The position numbers and the translations under genes are program-made. Positions 1 to 6,379 of a stretch of DNA of 11,021 nucleotides are shown piece after piece. The stretch's first letter is position 1, and each line of letters opens with the position of its first letter. The notes under the pieces were generated by a model. It was not told the origin of the DNA, did not search any database, and worked only from the letters and a program-made list of their open reading frames with translations. Where the stretch lies: the NCBI GenBank assembly GCA_026770585.1, contig MU648065.1:8108-19128 (forward strand). Direction: 5' to 3'. The DNA is from Baffinella frigidus (Eukaryota; Cryptophyceae; Cryptomonadales; Baffinellaceae).

Positions 1-40
1 GAAAGGTGAGGCCCGTGCGGTTCGACCTGCGTTGCGGTTT

Positions 41-292
41 CGGGTTTAGGGTCTCGGGTTCAGGGTTTCGGGTTCAGGGTTTAGGGTTTAGGGTTTAGGG
101 TTGGATTTAGGTTGAGGGGGTTAGGGACCCTGCACCCCAACCTCTAAACCTTAGGGTTTAGGGTGTTCACCATGTTTGGGGGTTACGGTGTAAACCCTGT
201 TTAGGGGTTTAGGGTTTAGGGTTTAGGGTTTAGGGTTCAGGGTTCAGGGTTCAGGGTTCAGGGTTCAGGGTTCAGGGTTCAGGGTTTAGAAC
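41..292. repeat. Interstitial telomere-type repeats (TTTAGGG, TTCAGGG)
   Basis: Runs of TTTAGGG lie near 80-105 and 196-233, followed by seven or more TTCAGGG variants to about 285. Point-mutated forms (TTTCGGG, TTAGGG) are mixed in, and a short stretch at 136-190 carries the opposite C-rich strand. The G-rich strand is on plus here. The array is too degenerate and too internal in character to call a chromosome end, although the window start being near a telomere cannot be excluded. Confidence 0.85.
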
Positions 293-365
293 CCTAGCCG
301 GGTCAGAGGAACAGAAGAGGGTGAGGGGTCCCCGCTTGTTGGATCGGGGTTGAAGCTCGGGCGGG

Positions 366-442
366 CACCGTTACGCTCCACTACAAATGACGGGAACCGT
401 TACGGGCGGGAACCGTTACGGACGGGAACCGTTACGAAGAGC
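366..442. repeat. Short tandem repeat containing GGGAACCGTTACG
   Basis: Four ACCGTTACG units occur at roughly 15-bp spacing in the right part (GGGAACCGTTACGG). The same ACCGTTAC core returns at 526, 645 and in the 20-bp repeat at 1284, so it is a local family. No coding role is visible. Confidence 0.7.
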
Positions 443-508
443 GCGGCCCACCGAGACAAAAGTCGAGAGTGGAACGTCTCAAAGCAAAAGTGGAACCTCT
501 GTTAACTT

Positions 509-750
509 AAGAAGTAACAGTGGATAACCGTTACGCTCCAGTGCGCACACCCGTAACGGGCAGCAACAAAACGTTGCCTGTAGGCAGCTAGATGATGGCG
601 AGATTGTACTCTCATCCGGGGAGGGTGCCAACCCTCCCCGTAGATAACCGTTACACTCCAGTAAGAGGTGTGTCCAACACCCCCCTCGTGGTGAAGAGGT
701 GTGTCTAACACGCCTCCTCGTGGGTACAAACGTCCGTTACGTTGAGGAAC
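509..750. repeat. Imperfect direct repeats, no gene seen
   Basis: GATAACCGTTACGCTCCAGT near 523 is repeated as GATAACCGTTACACTCCAGT near 642. GAAGAGGTGTGTCTAACACG near 693 repeats the block at about 664. Open frames crossing here follow the repeats and have no recognisable protein sequence. A block at 744-783, with GGAACGGTGGTACAAA and GGCGGATAGATGG, is repeated at about 1418-1462, next to another reticulon exon copy. Confidence 0.6.
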
Positions 751-807
751 GGTGGTACAAACAGGCGGATAGATGGGCGTTGATCTGGCGAGATCCGGGA
801 GGGGTAC

Positions 808-836
808 CAGGCGAGCATGTCGATCGCGGCGAGAGT
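808..836 (-). pseudogene. Reticulon-like exon copy 1 (3' part only)
   Basis: The minus strand reads TLAAIDMLAW and ends at CTG followed by GTACC, the same donor position as the best copy at 1475-1559. The 5' part of the exon is missing: homology stops at 836, where a block shared with 1109-1141 begins. One residue differs from the best copy (Tyr to Asp in AAIYML). Its downstream intron flank matches that of the best copy. It is a fragment and unlikely to be spliced as a normal exon because no acceptor is in place. Confidence 0.6.
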
Positions 837-838
837 CA

Positions 839-960
839 GCAGCCGTGCGTGGATGGGAGGCTCATAACCAGTGTATGGGAGGCTCATAACCAGAGGCGTT
901 GGGGCGTGTATGGGAGGCTCATGCGTGTATGGGAGGCTCATAACCACAGGCGTTGGGGGT
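839..960. repeat. Tandem GTGTATGGGAGGCTCATAACC repeat (about 23-35 bp units)
   Basis: Four units with the core ATGGGAGGCTCAT lie at about 853, 877, 909 and 928. The block CAGCCGTGCGTG-ATGGGAGGCTC at 839 recurs at about 1109-1141. It therefore belongs to the intron segment that was copied together with the reticulon-like exon. The open plus-strand frame across it is a product of the repeats. Confidence 0.7.
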
Positions 961-997
961 TTGAGGTTTCGGGTTTCGGGTTCAGAGTTGAGGGTAC

Positions 998-1046
998 CAG
1001 GCCAGCATGTAGATGGCGGCGAGAGTGGTCACCAACACGAAGCCGC
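998..1046 (-). pseudogene. Reticulon-like exon copy 2 (5' end lost)
   Basis: The minus strand reads GFVLVTTLAAIYMLAW, then a GTACC donor. The C-terminal half is identical in protein to the best copy (VTTLAAIYMLAW), with silent changes ACT/ACC and CTG/CTC. The 5' half, including the diagnostic WKDPKES stretch, is replaced by a G-rich segment (GGGGGCGGCGGC). A TGCTGTAG just upstream could act as an acceptor. The intron after the donor is CCCTCAACTCTGAACCCG, a telomere-like run. Confidence 0.6.
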
Positions 1047-1192
1047 CGCCCCCTACAGCAGTTGACTAACCCAGACAGGATTTTTGCCAGGAAAAGCGAG
1101 GATTCGTCAACAGCCGTGCGTGAATGGGAGGCTCATAACCAGAGGCGTTGGGGGTTTGAGGTTTGGGGCGTAGGGTTCAGAGTTGAGGGTAC

Positions 1193-1243
1193 GAAGCGAG
1201 CATGTCGATCGCGGCGAGGGTGGTCACCAACACGATCGCGCCC
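1193..1243 (-). pseudogene. Reticulon-like exon copy 3 (5' end lost)
   Basis: The minus strand reads AIVLVTTLAAIDMLAS. The final Trp is changed to Ser, which also alters the donor context (CTTCGTAC instead of CCTGGTAC). The WKDPKES half is absent. The downstream flank (GAGTTGAGGGTAC on plus) is the same as for copy 2, so copies 2 and 3 form one subfamily and copies 1 and 4 another. Confidence 0.6.
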
Positions 1244-1283
1244 CCTTTTCCATCCATCCAATGCACTGCTAACAGTAACGTTG

Positions 1284-1366
1284 AACCGTTACACTTCAGT
1301 ACAAACCGTTACACTTCAGCACAAACCGTTACACTTCAGTACAAACCGTTACACTTCAGTACAAAC
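1284..1366. repeat. 20-bp tandem repeat, four units
   Basis: The unit AACCGTTACACTTCAGTACA starts at 1284, 1304, 1324 and 1344 with at most one mismatch per unit. Degenerate relatives follow at 1391-1425. Open frames that cross it in several phases are artefacts of a repeat without stop codons. Confidence 0.9.
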
Positions 1367-1474
1367 GTCCGCACTACTTACAGAAACGTCGAACCGTTAC
1401 ACCCCAGCACACACGTCCGTTACGCCAAGGAACGGTGGTACAAATCGGCGGATAGATGGACGTTGGGGTGGTAC

Positions 1475-1559
1475 CAGGCGAGCATGTAGATGGCGGCGAG
1501 GGTGGTCACGAACACGACCGCGCTCTCTTTCGGGTCCTTCCAGTGTACCAGGTCCACCG
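1475..1559 (-). CDS. Reticulon-like protein, internal exon (best copy)
   Basis: The exon encodes VDLVHWKDPKESAVVF, then VTTLAAIYMLAW, 28 codons in all. Reticulon homology domains characteristically open with a short acidic/hydrophobic stretch, a Trp-Lys/Arg-Asp motif with Lys and Ser just after, and then the first long hydrophobic hairpin; this exon shows that layout. Reticulons shape tubular endoplasmic reticulum by wedging two such hairpins into the membrane. An acceptor CCCGAAACAG precedes it and a donor CTG/GTACC follows. Only the first part of the domain is present: the loop, second hairpin and C-terminus are not seen in this window, and no partner exon can be joined with confidence. The assignment rests on motif recognition of a short peptide, so another double-hairpin membrane protein is possible. 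Five other copies lie nearby, so it may be one member of a decayed exon array. Confidence 0.68.
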
Positions 1560-1915
1560 CTGTTTCGGGTTTGGGGGTTTAGAACTTAGTCTAAACAAGG
1601 TCTAGGGTTTTAGGTCTAGGGTTGAGGGGCTTGGTGCAGGGTTGGGGTTTAGGGTATATGGTTTATGGTTTATGGTTGATATGGTTTATGGTTTATGGTT
1701 TAGGGTTTATGGAAGACGATCGCGCTCTCATTCGGGTTCTTGCAGGACTCCAGGTCGGCCGCTGTTTCGGGTTTCGGGTATGGGGGTTAGTTTCAGGTCT
1801 AGGGTTTCAGGTCTAGGGTTAAGGGGCTTCGTGCAGGGTGAGGGCGTAGGTTAGGGTGTGTGGCTTAGGGTCTAGGGTTCAGGGCGTAGGGCGTAGGGCT
1901 TAGGGTTCAGGGAAG
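1560..1915. repeat. Degenerate telomere-like intron sequence (C-rich on minus)
   Basis: Variants such as TCTAGGG, TTTATGG, TTTCAGG and TTTAGGG fill the spaces between reticulon exon copies 4, 5 and 6. On the minus (sense) strand these read as CCCTAAA-like runs that end directly in the CAG acceptors. The two small open frames on plus (from about 1622 and 1642) translate only the repeat. Confidence 0.75.
1712..1761 (-). pseudogene. Reticulon-like exon copy 5 (5' part only)
   Basis: After the acceptor CCCGAAACAG the minus strand reads ADLESCKNPNESAIVF, then HKP and a stop. It aligns residue for residue with VDLVHWKDPKESAVVF of the best copy, with Trp to Cys and Asp to Asn in the WKD motif. The acceptor is intact. 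The hydrophobic half is replaced by telomere-like repeat at 1711. It is complementary in extent to copies 1-3, which keep only the hydrophobic half. Confidence 0.62.
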
Positions 1916-1961
1916 ATGATTGCGCTCTCCATCGGGTCCTTGCAGGGCACCTGGTCGACAT
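1912..1961 (-). pseudogene. Reticulon-like exon copy 6 (5' part only)
   Basis: After a CTTGCAG acceptor the minus strand reads VDQVPCKDPMESAIIF, then PEP and a stop in CCCTGAACCCTAA repeat. KDP and ES match the best copy, and VVF has become IIF, a conservative change. Trp is Cys here as in copy 5. The break into repeat is at the same codon (after Phe) as in copy 5, so copies 5 and 6 probably descend from one truncated parent. Confidence 0.6.
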
Positions 1962-1984
1962 CTGCAAGCACGAGGTCACCAGCC

Positions 1985-2300
1985 GCGGTGTCAGCCTCAC
2001 ACCGCTGACCGCCTCACACCGCTGACCGCTGACATGCGCGGGCGTTGACCTCGTGTTTGCACCGCTGACCGCTGACGTGGAACAGCCCCGCCGGCAGGCT
2101 CTTGAGCGCCCGCGTGACCGGTCACGCGGACGCCGAAGCCAACTGTCCGAGGTGACTGCCTTGTCATGTTCCTTTTCGACGCGCAGCTCCGTCTCACACC
2201 GCTGACCGCTGACATGCGCTGGTGTTGACCTCGTGCTTGCACCGCTGAGGTCAGCGGTGTGTGCCTCAGGTCAGCGGTGTGAGGCTCACACCACTGACCC
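1985..2300. repeat. CACCGCTGACC repeats, direct and inverted
   Basis: CACACCGCTGACCGCTGACATGCG occurs near 2010 and 2195 in similar form, followed each time by a GTTGACCTCGTG(T/C)TTGCACCGCTGA block. Inverted units (TCAGCGGTGTG) lie at about 2251 and 2271. The acceptor region of reticulon copy 6 (minus, GTGACCTCGTGCTTGCAG) is an inverted relative of the 2226-2242 block, so it is part of this family. Open frames here are repeat-driven. Confidence 0.7.
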
Positions 2301-2381
2301 CGTGTTGGTCCCAACACGGACCTACCGCGCACGACTGTGGCACCACCACCAAGGGCTATGCCGAGGGTCCTACTGTTTGCA

Positions 2382-2501
2382 AACAAGGGAACAGGTTATT
2401 CAGCTCGCGGCATCGGCTGATAACAAGGGAACAGGTTATTCAGCTCGCGGCATCGGCTGATAACAAGGGAACAGGTTATTCAGCTCGCGGCATCGGCTGA
2501 T
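2382..2501. repeat. Perfect 40-bp tandem repeat, three units
   Basis: Units starting AACAAGGGAACAGGTTATTC and ending CATCGGCTGAT lie at 2382, 2422 and 2462 with no mismatch. The identity implies recent expansion or homogenisation. A decayed relative (CAGGTTATTCAGCTC with GCTGAT) lies near 2829-2861. Since 40 is not a multiple of three, each unit is read in a different frame, so this is not a protein repeat. Confidence 0.93.
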
Positions 2502-2505
2502 GCTC

Positions 2506-2632
2506 AATGACGTGACCAGGCACTTCTTTTAGGTCGTTGGAATGCACCTCTTCAAAACCTCAGAGGCGAAAACCTCAGAGGCGGTGCATTCGGTGAAAAG
2601 GCGGTGCCGAACAAGTGCCTGGTCATGTCACT
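2506..2632. repeat. Hairpin made of two inverted repeat-family copies
   Basis: TGACGTGACCAGGCACTT at 2508 is mirrored by AAGTGCCTGGTCATGTCA at 2614-2631. The inner parts (GGAATGCACCTC and GAGGCGGTGCATTC) are also complementary. The arms are members of the family seen five more times at 3671-4683. The central AAAACCTCAGAGGCG is duplicated in tandem (2564-2585). Confidence 0.7.
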
Positions 2633-2715
2633 ATCTCTAGCTCTATGCGAGTTTTAGCTACCTCCCCTGACACCCTATGTCCTCGAGCAGAGGTACCCAC
2701 ACAGTCTTAGGCTCC
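2612..2715 (+). repeat. Left arm of a 104-bp inverted repeat
   Basis: From CAAGTGCCTGGTCATGTCAC to CACAGTCTTAGGCTCC this block is the reverse complement of 3837-3940 with modest divergence and one small indel. The shared core includes CTACCTCCCCTGACACCCTATGTCCTCGAGC split over about 2660-2690. The two arms are 1.1 kb apart. No open frame or terminal motif identifies a transposon between them. Confidence 0.85.
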
Positions 2716-2913
2716 AACTCGTGAGTTGAGGGTTGAGGACTGAGGGTCAACATCACGAGAGCATGCCCCTCTCGCGGCGCCAAAACAAACAGGTTATGCG
2801 CGAGGCAGGCGCTGCGCACACACACCCTCAGGTTATTCAGCTCCTGCTCGCTGATATATGGTTGGTTTGATTTGATTTGAGCACGCTCCATCGAGCAGGA
2901 GTTGCGAGGCGCT

Positions 2914-3185
2914 CAACCCAACCCCTACGGTACTATGAACCCAACCCCTAAGGTACTATTGGTAAATGTGTAGTGGCACGGCTTAGTTCTGTACTGAAGG
3001 TGGCCACTGCACGCGGCCACTCAAGGCACTGAATGCCGTACCACTGAATGCACTGAATGCCCTACCACTGAATGCACTGAGTGCCGTACTGAACGCGGCC
3101 ACTGAATGCAGTGAATGCCGTACGTTTACAACAGTGCATTCAGTGGCCACTGAACGCGGCCACTGAATGCACTGAATGCCTCTGC
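2914..3185. repeat. Two short tandem arrays: CCTACGGTACTAT and ACTGAATGC
   Basis: AACCCAACCCCTACGGTACTAT at 2914 is repeated at about 2938. From about 3005 to 3181 nonamer-like ACTGAATGC units alternate with GGCCACTGAACGCGGCC blocks, in part mutually inverted (GCATTCAGTGGCC at 3136). No coding sequence is visible from 2720 to 3300. Confidence 0.75.
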
Positions 3186-3303
3186 CACGCTACGTGACCG
3201 CCCCGCCTGAAACTACGTAGCCCCCCCCTGAAACTACGAACAACGAAATCATGATGGCACATGCCTTCTCCGTAGGAAGAAACCGGTTTGAAAATAGGCC
3301 TTG

Positions 3304-3390
3304 TTCCAGCCTCGAGTGGTATCACATCCTTCTTCCAGCCTCGAGTGGTATCACAAGAGCCTTGTTCCAGCCTCGAGTGGTATCACAAGA
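3304..3390. repeat. Three copies of TTCCAGCCTCGAGTGGTATCACA
   Basis: Units begin at 3304, 3333 and 3365 with about 30-bp spacing and near identity. They precede a long pyrimidine tract. Short open frames begin inside them but run straight into the low-complexity tract. Confidence 0.88.
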
Positions 3391-3416
3391 GTCCTCCGAG
3401 CAAGGACTCGCAACCA

Positions 3417-3553
3417 CCCTCCTCTTCCTCTTCCTCCTCCTCCTCCTCCTCCTCCCCCTCCTCCTCCTCCTCCTCCCTCTCCTCCTCCTCCCTCTCCTCC
3501 TCCTCCCTCTCCTCCTCCTCCCTCTCCTCCTCCTCCCTCTCCTCCCCCCCCCG
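3417..3553. repeat. Pyrimidine tract (CTC/TCC microsatellite, 15-bp minisatellite)
   Basis: An almost pure C/T strand over about 135 bp. The centre repeats TCCTCCTCCTCCCTC five times. Translated frames give Leu, Ser or Pro homopolymers in all three phases and are not genes. Mirror symmetry and strand purity make it a candidate triplex (H-DNA) former. Confidence 0.92.
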
Positions 3554-3575
3554 CTCGCACCACCCCCCCAGTGAC

Positions 3576-3603
3576 CTGGTGCCGTAGGGTCCTACGGCAC
3601 CAG
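3576..3603. repeat. 28-bp near-perfect palindrome
   Basis: Two 13-nt arms, CTGGTGCCGTAGG and CCTACGGCACCAG, are exact reverse complements around a central GT. The GGTCCTNCGG part recurs without the palindrome at about 4116 and 4568, so the palindrome grew from a local repeat. It could be a protein-binding site or the centre of a small element; no poly-T follows that would suggest a terminator. Confidence 0.85.
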
Positions 3604-3836
3604 GACTGCAGTTACCTAGACTCGATCACTCCGGGTGTGTTCCCACGAGCGTAGAACCCCTACTAGAGAAAGCGACACGACCAGCCACTCCCGAGGATCG
3701 TTGGAATGGTCCAGGCTTATCCCTTAACCCACATATACTGGCAAGAGCTTCTGATATACGATTAAATCCGTGCCGATAGGCTCAGCGGGGCTTATATACT
3801 ATCAACATAGAGAACTACGGCACAGGCCTGTCCCGC

Positions 3837-3940
3837 GGAGCCTAAGACTGTGTGGGTACCTACGCTCGAGGACATAGGGTGTCAGGGGAGGTAGCCAAAA
3901 ACCACACGGAGATAGAGACAGTGACATGACCAGACACTTG
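3837..3940 (-). repeat. Right arm of the 104-bp inverted repeat
   Basis: Reverse complement of 2612-2715. The outer end (GTGACATGACCAGACACTTG at 3921) is one of the dispersed repeat-family heads, so each arm consists of a family head plus about 80 bp of shared neighbouring sequence. Confidence 0.85.
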
Positions 3941-3980
3941 TTGGTCGATAGCCGCGCGCCGACGCATCAGGGTTACGCGC

Positions 3981-4083
3981 GAGAGAGGAGAGAGAGAGAG
4001 GAGGGAGAGAGGAGGGAGGAGAGAGAGAGGGGGGGGGAGAGGGGGGGCGAGAGGAGAGAGGAGAGAGGAGAGAGGAGAGAGAG
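3981..4083. repeat. Purine (GA/GGGA) microsatellite
   Basis: Almost pure G/A on plus, inserted in a repeat-family copy between GGTTACGCGCGAG and CACGCACTAGGGCTACG. It is complementary in kind to the pyrimidine tract at 3417-3553. Confidence 0.92.
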
Positions 4084-4243
4084 ACACGCACTAGGGCTAC
4101 GTGCCAACATCGCCCCAGGGTCCTGCGGTAGAGGCCTGTGTCTAGCGGCTATGCGACTGCGCCATTTGATCGGGCCTCAACTTGGCGTGAATTCACGGAT
4201 TTTGCAGTGAACTCACGCACTCAAGTGTAGCCACTAGGAGTCT

Positions 4244-4364
4244 CTAGAACTCCCACAGAGCTCAAGTGACACGACCGGAGGCATTTCGTGTGTCTCTGTT
4301 TACCAAAGGTGAACTTAACACATGTTCATCTTCATCTAAGCCGCCAGCTCTGTGGGGGTTCTAG
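4244..4364. repeat. Hairpin with 19-bp arms inside the repeat array
   Basis: CTAGAACTCCCACAGAGCT at 4244-4262 is mirrored by AGCTCTGTGGGGGTTCTAG at 4346-4364. The left arm corresponds to the normal unit sequence (ATAGAACCCTCGTGGAGCT at 4608), so the right arm is an inverted copy of part of the unit, or the pair is a small inserted element. Confidence 0.6.
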
Positions 4365-4828
4365 AATGTGTTGGAATGCCTCTCGTCGATAGCATCACAC
4401 ACATGGGTTACCAACAACTTGTGAGGCTAGGTACCAACAAGGACCTGTAGCTGAAGACAGTGACACGACCAGGCACTTGTTTCAAGTCGTTGGAATGCAT
4501 CTCGTCGAGATGACTAACTCATCGGGGTATCGTGCGCGCATCACACACAAGGGCTACGCGCACACACCGGCCTAGGATCCTGCGGTAGAAGCCTGTTCCC
4601 AGGAGCCATAGAACCCTCGTGGAGCTCAGTGACACGACCAGGCACTTCTTGTACGTCGTTGGAATGCACCTCTTCGAAACCTCCACACAGAGCCTTGCTA
4701 GGACATACGTGCCAATCGTCAAAGGCACCGTTTCCTGTGCTGAGAGGAACAAAAAAGGCGCGTCCCCCGCACTTCAGGAGGCGCCCTTGGGCGTGTTGCT
4801 GGTGCAAACCAGGCCCAAAAGGCTGAGA

Positions 4829-4850
4829 ATGTTTGCCTTTTGGCAAACAT
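4829..4850. other. 9-bp stem, 4-nt loop hairpin
   Basis: ATGTTTGCC, TTTT, GGCAAACAT. It is exact but lies in a GC-rich stretch with no flanking gene that would give it a role. The surrounding 4690-5050 stretch holds no protein I recognise; frames on both strands are open because of high GC. Confidence 0.5.
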
Positions 4851-5077
4851 GCGCCTCCGCACTGGCGTGGCATGCACGGATGCATCAGCACGCACCAGCG
4901 CACGCACGCGCAACCGCAGCTGCACGGCGCGGCACCAGAAGGGCGAATAGGGCTCAAGTTTGTCCGGGGATGGGGAGTCACCTCGTGATGCCATGCCGTT
5001 CACCGGCGTCCTGCACCCCAGGGAGAGCGTCAGACCCAGCGGCGCCCGACGGGGGTCACGGCAGGGGGGGGAGGTAC

Positions 5078-5490
5078 CGCTTGCCGGCAGCGGTTTTCGT
5101 GAAGTCGGCGAAGTAGGGTTCCTGCACACCCCAAGCAAAGATGAGACGGGACACGTAACCACCCTTTGCGACGGACAGGCACCCCCGCGCGTCGACGTGC
5201 ACGGGACGGTCGCGCAGGGCGCGATGCAGGGCGCGAGTGGGGCGCTGAGCACGCGAGAGCGTGGAAGACAGGACGCGGGATAGCCGCTCGACCCTGGGTG
5301 AGCCCTGGTGCAACCAATCCGCGGATCCACCACGTTGAACAGAACAGCACGCCACGCCAAAGCACCACGCCCGCGGGCGCAGAACATGCACAACGGCGCG
5401 AAGGAGCGTGTGTTGTTCGGGGCACACGGGGACGGCCAAGGATGACACCAGGGTGGGGAGGGGGACCGTATCTCCCGAGTCGTCAGCCAT
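5078..5490 (-). CDS. Possible first exon of an unknown protein
   Basis: An ATG at 5488-5490 with GAG before it and G at +4 opens a frame starting MADDSGDTVPLPTLVSSL. The frame continues, with about three-quarters of sampled codons ending in G or C, to FADFTKTAAGKR, where AAGCG/GTACC gives a donor of the same GTACC type as the reticulon exons. A shorter alternative is an exon at 5078-5121 only (EPYFADFTKTAAGKR), because TTTGCTTGGGGTGTGCAG just before it looks like an acceptor. I do not recognise the family. It cannot be spliced directly to the reticulon exon at 1559: it ends with two bases of a codon and that exon also begins with two. Two other minus frames are open over the same GC-rich region, which weakens the case. 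Confidence 0.3.
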
Positions 5491-5494
5491 CTCA

Positions 5495-5595
5495 ATTCAG
5501 AATGGGTCGAATTCAAATCTTGGCAAATCGATTTGATGAGGTTTGAATTCAATTCAAATTAGTTTGGTGTTTGACAGAGAAAATTTGTGCGGTTT
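5495..5595. promoter_or_regulatory. AT-rich patch, possible divergent promoter region
   Basis: A sharp drop in GC content just upstream of the minus-strand ATG at 5490. It contains GAATTCAAATC and GTTTGAATTC as inverted pieces and several CAAAT/ATTTG words. Its position between minus-strand exons to the left and plus-strand exons to the right fits a shared promoter region. No certain TATA box or initiator can be named. Confidence 0.25.
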
Positions 5596-5990
5596 CTCGT
5601 CACTCGAGTCACGCGCGACGGACACGTACTACAGCCCCGCCTCCGACGATGCAGGCCTACGAGAAGGTCCCCCCCACGCCCTCGATGCGACGCTCCTCCC
5701 GGACCCCCCCCCCCCTTGGAAGCGCAGGTGGACGGGGAAGAAGCCACCTGTTTATTAGCAGGTTTCAGGGAGATTGAGTAGAGACCTGCGCAGAGATTTT
5801 ATGTGGGCGGGGATCTGATGCGGTAGGTTGGCGTTGGCTGGCCTGCGTGGGAGGGTGCCGCACCCAGCGTGCTGCCAGCGTGCTGCACGCTGGCCTGGCG
5901 CATTTGGGCGTTTTCTGAGATGGGATTGGTGGCGGCGGGCTGGGTGGGGTTGTGGAAGGGTCATTTGGATAGGTATCCAGTCTGCTGCAG
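5596..5990. other. No recognisable gene; one perfect 21-nt palindrome
   Basis: The stretch is open in several plus frames (for example a frame containing TMQAYEKVPPTPSMRRSS), but none matches a family I know. At 5874-5894, GCCAGCGTGC and GCACGCTGGC form a 10-bp stem around a single T. A C-homopolymer occurs near 5705-5715. Confidence 0.5.
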
Positions 5991-5994
5991 GGGG

Positions 5995-6047
5995 AAATGC
6001 TGCGACAGGGCACGTTGAGAGCGCATGGCTGGAGCAGGCTTCCGCTG
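5995..6047 (+). pseudogene. NEK-like kinase glycine-loop exon, copy a (frameshifted)
   Basis: CTGCGACAGGGCACGTT then GAGAGCGCATGGCTGG aligns with CTGGGACAGGGTGCGTTCGG and CAGCGCATGGCTGG of the best copy at 7393. Translation gives LRQGT, a small deletion that breaks the frame, then ESAWLEQ. The first loop Gly has become Arg and the third is lost. A TCTGCTGCAG acceptor-like sequence ends at 5990. It is the leftmost kinase-related sequence seen. Confidence 0.55.
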
Positions 6048-6082
6048 AGAGATTCTCATCTCTCGAGCTCGAATCTCTGCCT

Positions 6083-6105
6083 CAGTCAGCTTGACAGACT
6101 ATTCT
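6083..6105. repeat. Direct repeat with 6630-6653
   Basis: CAGTCAGCTTGACAGACTAT here and CAGTCAGCTTGACAAACTAT near 6632 are close copies. The second lies just before another glycine-loop exon copy at 6664. In this region glycine-loop copy a ends shortly upstream at 6047. The pair shows that intron sequence was duplicated along with exon sequence. Confidence 0.7.
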
Positions 6106-6229
6106 CAAGTTGACGTTGTGGGCGGGTGGTACCAATCCGTCAACTTTGGCATGAAATAGAGCCCTTTGTTACCATAATGGTGAGACCAGATCGGACGGAG
6201 ACAAAACCTATGGAGGGGGGGTCATCTGA

Positions 6230-6379
6230 AAAGCTAACGCCAGCGAGGTACTTGGAGCCTACGGATTGCCTACGGTAGGAGCCCCCCTCCTACGACTTTT
6301 AAAGGCCTCTTTGTTTTAAAAGTCGTAGGAGGAGGGGGGGTTCCTACCGTAGGCTAACGAGTCCGCTGGCATTAGCTTT
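6230..6379. mobile_element. MITE, 150 bp, hairpin type (family 2)
   Basis: Terminal inverted repeats AAAGCTAACGCCAGCG and CGCTGGCATTAGCTTT extend through most of the element, pairing GCCTACGGTAGG, CCTCCTACGACTTTTAAA and their complements. A TGA lies immediately on both sides (6227-6229 and 6380-6382), a possible 3-bp target duplication. It has no coding capacity. TSD length and internal structure resemble non-autonomous DNA transposons; a PIF/Harbinger relation would fit a 3-bp duplication but is not shown. Confidence 0.75.

Larger units (their letters stand above)
3671..4683 (+). repeat. Degenerate array of a GTGACACGACCAGGCACTT repeat family
   Basis: Copies start at 3671, 3921, 4266, 4460 and 4629. 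The usual order in a unit is GTGACACGACCAGGCACTTGT, then GTCGTTGGAATGCATCTC, then CACACA-GGGYTACGCGC, then TCCTGCGGTAGAAGCCTGT, then GGAGCCATAGAACCC. Unit spacing is 169-345 bp; the two closest copies (4460, 4629) are the most alike. Two more copies face each other at 2508 and 2632. Both strands have short open frames, but none keeps a common frame between copies, so I treat it as a dispersed repeat, not a protein family. Confidence 0.75.

Noticed and set aside
41-292. True telomere end of a chromosome
   Set aside because: Repeats are degenerate, change strand locally, and similar arrays recur deep in the window, so they are interstitial.
699-1589. Plus-strand 296-codon open frame
   Set aside because: It runs through tandem repeats (WEAHNQRRWG and RYTSVQT units) and the complement of the reticulon-like exons. 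Its periodicity follows the DNA repeats, and the opposite strand has a better protein match with splice sites.
1997-2386. Minus-strand 129-codon open frame
   Set aside because: Composed of translated CACCGCTGACC repeats (SAVSGVRRS repeated). No recognisable family.
3251-3654. Leu-, Ser- and Pro-rich frames across the pyrimidine tract, and the Gly-rich minus frame
   Set aside because: All frames of a CTC/TCC microsatellite are open and low in complexity.
3860-4210. Ser/Leu/Pro-rich or Arg/Glu-rich frames across the purine tract
   Set aside because: Microsatellite translation, no conserved sequence outside the tract.
4619-5116. Plus-strand 165-codon frame starting MELSDTTRHFLYVVGMHLF
   Set aside because: It starts in the dispersed repeat and then runs through GC-rich sequence rich in Ala, Arg and His. 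Other copies of the repeat do not preserve this frame.
4719-5552. Minus-strand 277-codon frame (MNSNLIKS...)
   Set aside because: Longest open frame in the window, but rich in Pro, Cys, Arg and Ser as expected for an off-frame read of GC-rich DNA. The alternative frame starting at 5490 has a better start and a donor, though that call is weak too.
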